Source: CALLMJ01 sp964493765 (lineage in GTDB: Bacteria > Bacteroidota > Bacteroidia > J057 > CALLMJ01). Taken from it: a stretch of 64,000 bases of DNA. The DNA is taken from contig CAZBPK010000146.1 in assembly GCA_964493765.1 (NCBI GenBank), forward strand, positions 1-64,000. The letters are read 5' to 3'. The notes beneath the pieces are model-generated. The model was not told the origin of the DNA and searched no databases. It saw nothing but the letters and a program-made list of their open reading frames with translations. A program made the translations under genes and the position numbers. Positions 1-7,842 of the stretch are shown here, in pieces (position 1 is the stretch's first letter; each line of letters begins with the position of its first letter).

Positions 1-1
1 C

Positions 2-535
2 AAAATTATAAATACATATAGAATACTCAATGAAACTACGTACCAAAGATACCTTGAAGATTTTGGAATCATATTAGTAAGTTTAGATAAATTCCGAAAA
101 ACAGAAGAAGAATTAGAAAATAATTTTGATAGATGGATGTACTTGCTGAAAAATCTTCATAAATTAGAGTGCATGCCATTAAGGATGCAAAATAAATTAT
201 TTATCAAATTATTTCGTTTAGCGGAGTATGGCGCAATGGATAAAGAAAAACAAAATGAATATTTAGATAGTCTTATGAAATACAACGAATTAAAAAATAC
301 CATTGATACTTACAAAGAAGAAGTAGAAATAGCAAAAAAAGAATTGGAGAAAAAAGAAAAAGAATTACGAGAAGAGCGAGAAAGAGCAGAACAAGAGCGG
401 GAAAGAGCAGAACAGGAAAGAATAAGAGCTGTTAGAATACTTTATTCAGTGGGTGTAAGTAAGCAGGAAATTGCTAATAAAACGGGTTATGATTTGGATT
501 TTGTAAATAAAGTAATTAATGATTTGAAAGTATGA
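2..535 (+). CDS. Rpn-family PD-(D/E)XK nuclease/putative transposase, C-terminal part
   Basis: The frame is open from the window edge, so the N-terminal nuclease core is missing and only about 177 residues are seen. The first internal ATG is at 137, but the frame reads sensibly before it (a YLEDFGIILVSLDKF-like stretch). This is the usual C-terminal half of Rpn/PD-(D/E)XK nuclease family transposase proteins of Bacteroidota: a helical segment (KNLHKLECMP), a charged Glu/Arg coiled coil, and a small helix-turn-helix-like tail (SVGVSKQEIANKTGYD). The coiled coil holds two near-identical 21-bp units at 374-415, encoding ERERAEQ twice. Family members are linked to DNA cleavage that promotes recombination. 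The stop overlaps the ispH start (ATGA). Family call fairly sure; activity cannot be judged without the N-terminus. Confidence 0.75.
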   Translation, partial: KIINTYRILNETTYQRYLEDFGIILVSLDKFRKTEEELENNFDRWMYLLKNLHKLECMPLRMQNKLFIKLFRLAEYGAMDKEKQNEYLDSLMKYNELKNTIDTYKEEVEIAKKELEKKEKELREERERAEQERERAEQERIRAVRILYSVGVSKQEIANKTGYDLDFVNKVINDLKV

Positions 536-1401
536 GTTTAAGTGTTACTATTGACCAACAATCTGGATTTTGCTTTGGGGTAGTATATGCTATTCAAATG
601 GCTGAAGATTTTTTAGAAAATCATGAAACTCTTTATTGCTTAGGGGATATCGTTCATAATGATTTAGAAGTTAATAGATTAAAAGCCAAAGGCTTACAAA
701 TAATTAATCATGATGATTTAATGAATTTAAAGAATACTTCTGTTCTAATAAGAGCACATGGAGAACCTCCTTCTACATACCAAATTGCTTTAGAAAATAA
801 TATAGAATTAATTGACGCATCTTGTCCTGTAGTATTAAAATTACAAAACCGAGTTCGTAACGCTTATGATTCGGATACTCAAATTATTATTTTTGGAAAA
901 CCTGGACATGCAGAAGTGAATGGTTTGCTTGGTCAAACTCAAAATCATGCTATTGTGATTACAAGTATTGAAGATTTAGATTCTGCTAACATTGATTACT
1001 CAAAACCTATTCAATTCTTTAGTCAAACTACAAAAAGTACTGCGAAATTCTATCAAATTAAACAGGAAATTGAAAAAAGAATTCAAAATGCATTCAAAGC
1101 TAATGATACCATTTGTAGGCAAGTATCCAATCGAGAACCTCAACTAGACAAATTTGCAAAGAATTTTGATGTAATAATTTTTATTGCAGGGAAGAAAAGT
1201 TCCAATGGAAAAGTTTTATATGAAGTTTGCAAACAAGCCAACCCAAAATCGTATTTTATTAGTTCAATTGAAGAAATTGATATAAATTGGTTTGAAGGAG
1301 CTAATACAGTAGGCGTTTGCGGTGCAACTTCTACTCCAATGTGGCAAATGGAAGAAGCAAAAAAATGGATAGAAAGTCAATTCCCTTCTTCAAACAATTA
1401 G
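532..1401 (+). CDS. ispH: 4-hydroxy-3-methylbut-2-enyl diphosphate reductase
   Basis: This is the last enzyme of the non-mevalonate isoprenoid pathway. It reduces HMBPP to IPP and DMAPP with a 4Fe-4S cluster in the cytoplasm. At 289 residues it has the usual family length. Visible family motifs are the N-terminal GFCFGV with the first cluster cysteine, RAHGEPPS, DASCPVV with the second cysteine, TICRQVSNR with the third, the SSNGK segment, and a C-terminal GATSTPMWQMEE. The ATG at 532 overlaps the preceding stop by four bases, suggesting translational coupling. The next gene starts inside its last codons, so the three genes probably share a transcript. The call is secure. Confidence 0.96.
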   Translation: MSLSVTIDQQSGFCFGVVYAIQMAEDFLENHETLYCLGDIVHNDLEVNRLKAKGLQIINHDDLMNLKNTSVLIRAHGEPPSTYQIALENNIELIDASCPVVLKLQNRVRNAYDSDTQIIIFGKPGHAEVNGLLGQTQNHAIVITSIEDLDSANIDYSKPIQFFSQTTKSTAKFYQIKQEIEKRIQNAFKANDTICRQVSNREPQLDKFAKNFDVIIFIAGKKSSNGKVLYEVCKQANPKSYFISSIEEIDINWFEGANTVGVCGATSTPMWQMEEAKKWIESQFPSSNN

Positions 1402-2642
1402 TAAGTCCTAATTTACTTTTAATTTTTTGGATTTTTTCTATCATTTTCCATGGATTAAGTTATTTCATGGTAGTAAGGAACCAACAGTATTTACTGAATG
1501 ATTCTGTAATTTATTTGACAATGGCTCAAAATTTTCAAAACTATGGTATAATTTCGCAATCTTTTTTTGAACCTATATTACCGGATTTTCAACGAAGCCC
1601 ATTATATCCAATATTTTTATCAGTCTTTTCCACGAAAATAATTTTAGCTTTGCAACATTTTTTCATACTTTTATCAGGCTTTTTTATTCAAAAACTTTCT
1701 AATAAATTCCATGACAAATTTTCATTTTTTAATTATTTAGGAGTAATATTTACTTTAAGTCCATATTCTTTGAATTTACCTTCTTTGATTATGTCAGAAA
1801 GTCTCTTTGTATTGTTTTTGACATGGTCATGTATATTTTTTATCAATTTTATTCAAAGTTCAAAATGGAATGATTTGATTTATACTGCGATTTTTGTTGT
1901 GATTAGTGCTTATATAAGGGCATCTATTTTGCCATTTATACTTTGGTTCATTATTACTATTTTTATTTACCATAAAAACTCTTGGAAAACCGCATTCTTT
2001 TCATTATTGATTTTATTAGGGATTTTTCCTTGGATGTTCAGAAATTTTACTTACACTCATCAATGGTTTTTTACTTCTGCTTCTCAAATAAGTACTTCTT
2101 ACGGACGAATCGGAGGGAGCACTTTAGCTTTTGATAAAAATTTTAATAATGACTCTTACCTTAAAGTAAATGCTGATGAATTTATTCAACAATATCAATC
2201 TCTGCAATCTATCAAAAAATATTATCAAGAAGTTATCAATGAAGAAAATGAATTCATTCAAGTCCCTTTAACATGGATTTACATAAAACAGCATTTTATC
2301 ATGCCTATTAATGCAATAATGTTTCATTTACGTTGTATTTATCAACAAATGACAGGATTAAGTTACAGAATGAGTTTGTATTTATATCAAAATCAGTATT
2401 TTGCAATTTTTATGGCTTTTCTACAAGCAGCATTTATATTTGCAATTTATGGCTTATTTTCCTATTTAGGATTCAAAACATCCGATAAAAAACTATGGAT
2501 TTTATGGTTATTAGGTTTACTTTTTTGGTTATTTATACATAATGCGGCATGGGCTGATGGTCGTTATCGTTATATTACAGATTTATGGTGCATTTTAGGA
2601 ATTATTGTACTCAATCAAAGAAATATTCAAAATAATCCATAA
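1365..2642 (+). CDS. GT-C-like polytopic membrane protein (putative glycosyltransferase)
   Basis: About 425 residues with roughly nine to ten hydrophobic segments. The first extracytoplasmic loop carries LNDSVIYLTMAQNFQNYG followed by RSPLYPIFLS. This matches the acidic first loop and downstream Pro/Tyr pattern of GT-C/PMT_2 enzymes that use lipid-linked sugars. The C-terminal part (WADGRYRYITD) is also typical. An earlier in-frame ATG at 1317 would overlap ispH by 85 bases; I chose the ATG at 1365 because the product then begins just before the first membrane segment and the overlap falls to 37 bases. Substrate unknown. It ends five bases from a convergent gene with no terminator seen between them. 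GT-C assignment is by inference from topology and loop motif. Confidence 0.6.
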   Translation: MDRKSIPFFKQLVSPNLLLIFWIFSIIFHGLSYFMVVRNQQYLLNDSVIYLTMAQNFQNYGIISQSFFEPILPDFQRSPLYPIFLSVFSTKIILALQHFFILLSGFFIQKLSNKFHDKFSFFNYLGVIFTLSPYSLNLPSLIMSESLFVLFLTWSCIFFINFIQSSKWNDLIYTAIFVVISAYIRASILPFILWFIITIFIYHKNSWKTAFFSLLILLGIFPWMFRNFTYTHQWFFTSASQISTSYGRIGGSTLAFDKNFNNDSYLKVNADEFIQQYQSLQSIKKYYQEVINEENEFIQVPLTWIYIKQHFIMPINAIMFHLRCIYQQMTGLSYRMSLYLYQNQYFAIFMAFLQAAFIFAIYGLFSYLGFKTSDKKLWILWLLGLLFWLFIHNAAWADGRYRYITDLWCILGIIVLNQRNIQNNP

Positions 2643-2646
2643 TATT

Positions 2647-3723
2647 TTACATATTACTCCAAATTTTTATACCATTCTCATTAACCACAACAGAAGTTTT
2701 ATTTTCATAGAAAAATAACCAATAACCACAATGAAATTTTATAAAATCAGTAAATTCTGGTTTGATTATCCATTCTTGTTTTTCATTCATTATGCCCCAA
2801 AGGTTTTTGCTTCGTACTAATAACAAAGAATTTTCAAAAAATTGTATTTCATCAAATTCTAATGGAATTAAAATTTTACCAGAAGATTTTATGACCCCCC
2901 ATTTACCTTTAAATTGTACTATTGCCTTACCTTTTTCAAAGGGATATATAAAATCATACATATAGGGAATTACCAATTGGTTGCTTTTGTTGATAGACCC
3001 CCAGCGGTTATTTCTTTCTACAGGAGCAAGCCCTTCTTGAAAATTCTGGGCATTTATAAACTCTTTTTGGGTTACCCAATTCCCTTTTTCATCAATAAAG
3101 CCATATAGCTCATCTTTCTTGACACAGGCAAGTTTTTCAGAAAAAAAGTTTGCTTCTTCAAATTTTTCAGAAATTCTTTTTTTGTGAGTGGTATCTACAA
3201 AATAATATCCATTATCTTCCAAAATAATTATATCTTTTCCGTTGGTTAAAACCTCGTCGTAAACCGGAGGAATTTTCCATTCTTTTTGGTAGTTCAAAAT
3301 GCCTTGTTTAGTATTCAGTTCTATATGAATAAAGTTAGAAAATGCTTGGTGAATAGTATCCACTTCAAAATAAACTTTTGATGAATCTTGCCAATACTTT
3401 AAAACATATTTTTTATTTTCTTGAACCAAATACTTTTGGGCATCAATCCAATAAATTACGGAGAAATTAGGTTCAGTGATTTCTTGAAAAGAAGAGTCTA
3501 AAATTCCGTATTTCAAGCCTTTACGATAAATCCAAAATTGATGATTATAGTTTTTGATATAGTCATATTTAGGTGGGAGAGTTTCCTTCAAACTATCATT
3601 TAACAAACCCCATTTGTTAAATTCAATGTAAGGAAGGTAACATTGAGCGTTTAGTTTAGCATAACTGAATAATGAAACAATTGTTATTAGTAAATTTAAA
3701 AAAATTAATAATTTTGATTTCAT
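2647..3723 (-). CDS. Secreted WG-repeat protein
   Basis: 358 residues. An N-terminal signal peptide (hydrophobic LLIFLNLLITIVSLFSYA, cleavage near LNAQ) is followed by about seven WG/KWG-type repeats. Examples are WGLLNDS, YGILDSS, QGILNYQ, YGFIDEKGNW, RWGSINKSN, KWGVIKSSGK and LWGIMNEKQEW, each followed by a P.(Y/F)D segment. WG (PF14903) repeats are common in exported Bacteroidota proteins of unknown function and probably form a repetitive beta-fold used in binding. It lies 12 bases downstream of the M16/OmpA gene on the same strand, so co-transcription is likely. No catalytic domain seen. Confidence 0.8.
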   Translation of the reverse strand: MKSKLLIFLNLLITIVSLFSYAKLNAQCYLPYIEFNKWGLLNDSLKETLPPKYDYIKNYNHQFWIYRKGLKYGILDSSFQEITEPNFSVIYWIDAQKYLVQENKKYVLKYWQDSSKVYFEVDTIHQAFSNFIHIELNTKQGILNYQKEWKIPPVYDEVLTNGKDIIILEDNGYYFVDTTHKKRISEKFEEANFFSEKLACVKKDELYGFIDEKGNWVTQKEFINAQNFQEGLAPVERNNRWGSINKSNQLVIPYMYDFIYPFEKGKAIVQFKGKWGVIKSSGKILIPLEFDEIQFFENSLLLVRSKNLWGIMNEKQEWIIKPEFTDFIKFHCGYWLFFYENKTSVVVNENGIKIWSNM

Positions 3724-3735
3724 CTGCTTTCTAAT

Positions 3736-5727
3736 TTATTCAACAAAAACTTCTACTTCCACTCTTCTATTTTTGGCTCGATTTTGAGGAGTATCTTCAG
3801 GGAATGCTAGTTGGCTTTCTCCTAAACCCTCAGTTTTAATCCTTTCTGATGAAATTTTATATTTGCTTACCAAAAATTCTTTAACCTTATTAGCTCTTTG
3901 TAAGGATAATTTTAAATTAAAGTCTTCAGGACCCGAAGAATCTGTATGACCAGTTAATTTTAACTTGATAATGGAATTAGACTGCAAATCTTTAGCGAAT
4001 TTTTCTAGAATGAGCTGTGATGGTTTATCAATGATGGAGCTTCCAAATTCAAAATAAATTTTATCTTTTTCAGTGATGATTTTATCAAAAACTACTTCAT
4101 TTATTTCATTGTTATTCAAAGAATTTTGTGTTGCAAGGGATTGATTTTCTAAAGAATTCTGAGAAACTACTTTTGAAGTATCAATTGAAACGTAATTATT
4201 AGGGAAAATAGTATCGTTTGGAGTTTTAATTTCTGGTAGAGGAATAATGTTATGGTCAGGGTCTATCAAATCATAAACAGGACCAAAAGGCTGTAACCAA
4301 AAATCTTCTAATTTTTTTTCAATTTCTGAACCCTTTACATCTTCTGAATTCATTAAAAATCCAACAATGGGGTTTGGAATATTAATAGACTTTTGAAAAA
4401 ATGATTGTAAGTCTTCAATAGTGATGGCTTCTAAGGTATCTAGATAATGTAAATAATCCAAACTTTGAAACATAAAAAAAGACTGTGAAATTTTATGTAG
4501 AATTAGCCAAGGAGTTTGATTTTGAATGAAATAATCAGTTTTTAAAAGGGTTTTCGCTAACTCTAAATCCCTAGAATTAATCCAGTTAGCGTGATATGCG
4601 TAAACTTGGAAATGCCTAATAAAATCCATAGCATAATCCAATTTTTCACGTTTGATAGCAATTGAAAATAAAAACTCAGAAAACAAAATAGAAGGTCTAT
4701 AATTACATAAAAGTTGATATCCTAAATCGTTTTTATAGAAAAATTTACCAATTTGTGAATATTTTGAATTAAAAATCTGTGCAATCAAATTTCCGATAAT
4801 ATAATTCTTAAAGTTTAAAGAGTCCTGAAAAGGAAAAGATACAGCTACGATAGGAACTTGAGTTTTTTCAGAAGTGATTTTGAAGGCAGAAGCATTGTGT
4901 TTTAAATCAAATTTTAAACTATCTTTTACAGAGAAAGTTTTAGAATTACTCCAATCCGAAAATAAAGAGTCAGACCAATGCATAATGGTAGAAAAATCAT
5001 AAGAACTACTTATTGATAAAACAGTATTTTGAGGAGAAAAATATTGATTTTTAAAATCTTTAAGCTGTTGAAGATCAATTTTTTGAATATTATAATAATC
5101 AGCTGCAATGGTTTGCCTACTAACATCCTTTTGACCTAAAACTTTTAACATCATTTCACGATACAAGAACCATGAGGGTGTTTGTTCTGATTGTTGAATT
5201 TGCTTAGCTAATAATATTTTTTCTCTTTGAAATTCTAAATCAATCCATTTTGGATAAAACCAACAATCTTTTAAAAGAATCAAACCATCTCTTAAATATT
5301 TATTGGGAACCACCCATTGAAAATGAATAGATTCTGTTAAAATTTCAGATTCATTTGATAATCCAATATCACTAATACGATTTTGAAATTGAATGGGAGA
5401 ATTATCTTTTTGAGTAGTTCTTAAGAAGAATTTATCCAATAAAGCTAACATTCCTTCAAATTCTGCTTTTTGAACAATAGTACCTGGAAATAATGACCAT
5501 TCAATAGTTGCCAATGGGCTATTAGGATTTTTTAAATAAACAACTTTTAAATCATTGGATAAAATCCCAGTTTGAATAGAATAATCTAAATTTTTTAAAG
5601 TTGTTGAATCTTCCCATTGAGCGTATAGAACACAAAAAGGAAAACCACAAATTAAAAAAAATAAAAACTTTACGGTTTTTTTAAATATTCTAACATTGAT
5701 TGATTTTGAAGTTCTGATTGGATCCAT
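3736..5727 (-). CDS. M16-like (apparently inactive) domain fused to OmpA C-terminal peptidoglycan-binding domain
   Basis: 663 residues. A hydrophobic signal segment (about residues 16-36, ending LYAQ) is followed by an M16 peptidase-like N domain (about 45-230) and an M16_C-like region (about 230-470, with NTVLSISSSYDFSTIMHWSDS). A low-complexity linker rich in Asn and Ser comes next, then an OmpA_C domain (about 555-663). The OmpA domain keeps LTGHTDSSG, the LSLQRANKVKEFL helix and the terminal NRRVEVEVF, including the Asp and Arg that bind diaminopimelate. The M16 zinc motif HxxEH is lost: the aligned stretch is EGMLALLDKFF around residues 91-101, with Ala, Asp and Lys at the key positions. 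It therefore looks like a periplasmic or outer-membrane scaffold rather than a protease. The ATG at 5727 overlaps the upstream gene by 58 bases; no later ATG precedes the signal segment. Confidence 0.8.
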   Translation of the reverse strand: MDPIRTSKSINVRIFKKTVKFLFFLICGFPFCVLYAQWEDSTTLKNLDYSIQTGILSNDLKVVYLKNPNSPLATIEWSLFPGTIVQKAEFEGMLALLDKFFLRTTQKDNSPIQFQNRISDIGLSNESEILTESIHFQWVVPNKYLRDGLILLKDCWFYPKWIDLEFQREKILLAKQIQQSEQTPSWFLYREMMLKVLGQKDVSRQTIAADYYNIQKIDLQQLKDFKNQYFSPQNTVLSISSSYDFSTIMHWSDSLFSDWSNSKTFSVKDSLKFDLKHNASAFKITSEKTQVPIVAVSFPFQDSLNFKNYIIGNLIAQIFNSKYSQIGKFFYKNDLGYQLLCNYRPSILFSEFLFSIAIKREKLDYAMDFIRHFQVYAYHANWINSRDLELAKTLLKTDYFIQNQTPWLILHKISQSFFMFQSLDYLHYLDTLEAITIEDLQSFFQKSINIPNPIVGFLMNSEDVKGSEIEKKLEDFWLQPFGPVYDLIDPDHNIIPLPEIKTPNDTIFPNNYVSIDTSKVVSQNSLENQSLATQNSLNNNEINEVVFDKIITEKDKIYFEFGSSIIDKPSQLILEKFAKDLQSNSIIKLKLTGHTDSSGPEDFNLKLSLQRANKVKEFLVSKYKISSERIKTEGLGESQLAFPEDTPQNRAKNRRVEVEVFVE

Positions 5728-7130
5728 GTAGAAATGTCAAAATTTTGTAATTCCATAAAATGGTTTTGGGAATCTATAAACTGGTTTAAAGTACTTAAAT
5801 CAGCCTCTAAAAACCAAGGTTTTAAAGCATTTAAGAATTGAATAAGATTCTGATAACCCGATTTTTGATTCAACCATTGAAGAAATAAATCAAATTTATA
5901 AGGTATTTTATCAACATCTTTTAGTTTTACATTGGAAATTAAACTTAACCAAAAAATAAAAGGTTGATGATAGTCAGAATTTTCAAAGGATTTCCCTCTA
6001 ATAAGCTCTAAATATTCTAAAACTTTTAAATAATTTCCTACACCAAAATAAGAATAAGCAATTTGAATCCAAATATTTAAAAGGATATGACTGGGAAAAA
6101 TAGATTGATAATCTGAATTTTTAGAAGTAAAGTTTTCAAAATACGCTACAGACTGGTCATATTTTCCCATGGAATTGTAAATATACAACAATTTATATAC
6201 GTAATTAGCGTCAAAATCTTCTTTTAAAGCCTTAATCTTATGAGTTTTTAGAGAATCATAAATTGATTTAGCACTCAAAATGGTTTGTAAGGCTTCAGGG
6301 AAAAATTTTAATTGGATAGCTGTATCAATTTGGATAGCCAAAAGTAAAAAATATCTTGTGGGTTTTTCTGCAATGAGTTCTTTATTTTTTAAAAAAAGTT
6401 TTTCTGCTTCCTTTAAGTGTTCAAAAGATTCGTGAATTTCACCGTGAATTTGAGAAATCAAAGCTTTTATAAATAAAATCAAGCTTTTTGTTGAAATAAA
6501 TTGATTAACAGGATGATTCTCATTGGGAAATTCCAAATTTAATAAAATTTTGGACACAGGATTCTCAAAATAGCGAATTAACTGGTATAAATATGCTTCT
6601 AACTTAGCATCCCAAGTAAAAACTTCAAGAATTTTGGATAATTCCTCTTCAGAATTTTGAAATTCTTCCATCTCAAGTTGAGGATCATAAAATTGAATTC
6701 TAGAAATCCATTGAAGTATTTCTAATATTTGAAGAAACAATTCATATTGATAAGCAGTTTTATAAGCCTTTGATAAGATTTTATAAGCTAAGTTATACTG
6801 TTTTTTTTGAGACAATATTTCAATTTCAACCAAAATATCTTTTAATTCTGATTCTTTAGAAAAACTTTGATGATAACTTCTTAAACTTCTTAAAATATTT
6901 TTGAGCAAATAATTTTTGGAAACATGTAAATGTTGGGCAGTTTTTTGGTCTTTAAAGTGGTCTTTGAGTTTATCTTCGGAATAGGATTTCATTTTGTCCA
7001 GAACATCAAAGATTTGAATACTGACGCTATCTTTTTTATCGGAATGAATGGAGGAATAACGCTTGAAATATCGTTTTTCAGAAGCGTCCATAGATTGAAT
7101 TAATTCATAAATATCATCGTTTTTTTGCAT
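5670..7130 (-). CDS. Helical-repeat protein of unknown function
   Basis: 486 residues, no signal peptide, predicted all-helical. The N-terminus (IYELIQSMDASEKRYFKRY) matches a Bacteroidota hypothetical family I know only by pattern: a short SEKRYFK-type motif followed by a region that looks like a domain with HVSKNYLLKNILRSLRSY. The remainder resembles divergent TPR repeats (for example KKQYNLAYKILSKAYKTA and YSYFGVGNYLKVLEYLELIRG). Likely a cytoplasmic protein-protein interaction protein. Its last 58 bases overlap the start of the M16/OmpA gene in another frame, which suggests translational coupling. Function unknown. Confidence 0.75.
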   Translation of the reverse strand: MQKNDDIYELIQSMDASEKRYFKRYSSIHSDKKDSVSIQIFDVLDKMKSYSEDKLKDHFKDQKTAQHLHVSKNYLLKNILRSLRSYHQSFSKESELKDILVEIEILSQKKQYNLAYKILSKAYKTAYQYELFLQILEILQWISRIQFYDPQLEMEEFQNSEEELSKILEVFTWDAKLEAYLYQLIRYFENPVSKILLNLEFPNENHPVNQFISTKSLILFIKALISQIHGEIHESFEHLKEAEKLFLKNKELIAEKPTRYFLLLAIQIDTAIQLKFFPEALQTILSAKSIYDSLKTHKIKALKEDFDANYVYKLLYIYNSMGKYDQSVAYFENFTSKNSDYQSIFPSHILLNIWIQIAYSYFGVGNYLKVLEYLELIRGKSFENSDYHQPFIFWLSLISNVKLKDVDKIPYKFDLFLQWLNQKSGYQNLIQFLNALKPWFLEADLSTLNQFIDSQNHFMELQNFDISTWIQSELQNQSMLEYLKKP

Positions 7131-7149
7131 AATTTTTCAATTTAAAAAT

Positions 7150-7842
7150 TTATTGAGGAAGCTTTGCTGCAATTTTTATGTCAGGAAATAAATCTTCAAT
7201 AAGAGGATTTTTTAAGCCGTTAGAATCAAAGTAATAAAATTTTTTACCTTGGTTTTCACTTAAAATTAAAAGATAAGCACTAGAATTTACGGGTGTTCCT
7301 TCAAAATTCATGGTTAATTTAAATGGTACAATTCCATAAATGATGTTATTGTAAATGGTAAAGTCTTTAGGGTCTTCAATGGTTACTTTATCGATGGTAA
7401 AATTACCCATAGCCTGCATTTCTAGTTGAGTATTTTCAATTAAAGTTTCTTTACCACCAGCCATGTCAATAATTTTGGGGTGCATTAAATCTTTTTTAAC
7501 GGCAATGCTAAAATCATTATTTAACCACCCTTTTTCAAGGGTTTTTAAATCATTTGAGATGATTTTAAGCATTTCAGGAGTGGGTTGAAAAGGTTTGGAT
7601 TTAAGTTTTTGTGCGTTGAGGTTAAGAATAAAAAATGAAAATATGAAAAATGGAATAAATTTGTAAAAGCGTGAGGGATGTGTAGGGCACGAAGTGGCAC
7701 TGCCTTTTTCCACTTTTAAAAAAAGTGGAAAAAGGATTGCCGAAGCGAAAGCGAAGCCCGAAGCAGCCCGACTCTGAGTGTTAGCGAAGAGGCACGCCCT
7801 AAAAAATAAAACAAAATTAAATTTTTTGTCTATGACCATCAT
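7150..7842 (-). CDS. Small secreted protein of unknown function; N-terminus encoded by a dispersed repeat
   Basis: The native-looking part is about 172 residues: a hydrophobic signal segment (FIPFFIFSFFILNLNAQ) and a domain with TLEKGWLNNDFSIAVKKDLMHPKIIDMAGGKETLIE. That domain resembles the SnoaL/NTF2-like fold in pattern only. No ATG, GTG or TTG lies in frame between the end of the GC-rich repeat (7669) and the signal segment. The only in-frame ATGs (7840-7842 and the next codon) lie beyond the repeat, inside the end of the neighbouring reductase gene. Reading from there adds about 58 residues encoded mostly by the repeat. Either translation starts there, at a non-standard codon such as ATT, or the repeat removed the start and the gene is broken. 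Reality of the C-terminal CDS is fairly sure; the start is not. Confidence 0.55.
   Translation of the reverse strand: MMVIDKKFNFVLFFRACLFANTQSRAASGFAFASAILFPLFLKVEKGSATSCPTHPSRFYKFIPFFIFSFFILNLNAQKLKSKPFQPTPEMLKIISNDLKTLEKGWLNNDFSIAVKKDLMHPKIIDMAGGKETLIENTQLEMQAMGNFTIDKVTIEDPKDFTIYNNIIYGIVPFKLTMNFEGTPVNSSAYLLILSENQGKKFYYFDSNGLKNPLIEDLFPDIKIAAKLPQ
7669..7801 (+). repeat. GC-rich dispersed repeat, copy 1
   Basis: About 133 bp running from GCGTGAGGGATG to GGCACGCCCTA, much richer in GC than its surroundings. It shares long blocks with the copies at 13368, 19482, 44627 and 60932: GGGCACGAAGTGGCACTGCC, AAAGGATTGCCGAAGCG and GCGAAGCCCGAAGCAGCCCG. The centre forms a hairpin, CCTTTTTCCACTTTT pairing with AAAGTGGAAAAAGG. 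This copy lies between two minus-strand genes and runs into the 5' end of the small secreted protein gene. Confidence 0.9.

Noticed and set aside
374..415. CRISPR-like direct repeats
   Set aside because: Two adjacent 21-bp units inside a coding coiled coil, no spacers. No CRISPR array was seen anywhere in the window.
1317..1364. Longer start for the GT-C gene (ATG at 1317)
   Set aside because: Would overlap ispH by 85 bases with a non-membrane N-terminal tail; the ATG at 1365 fits better.
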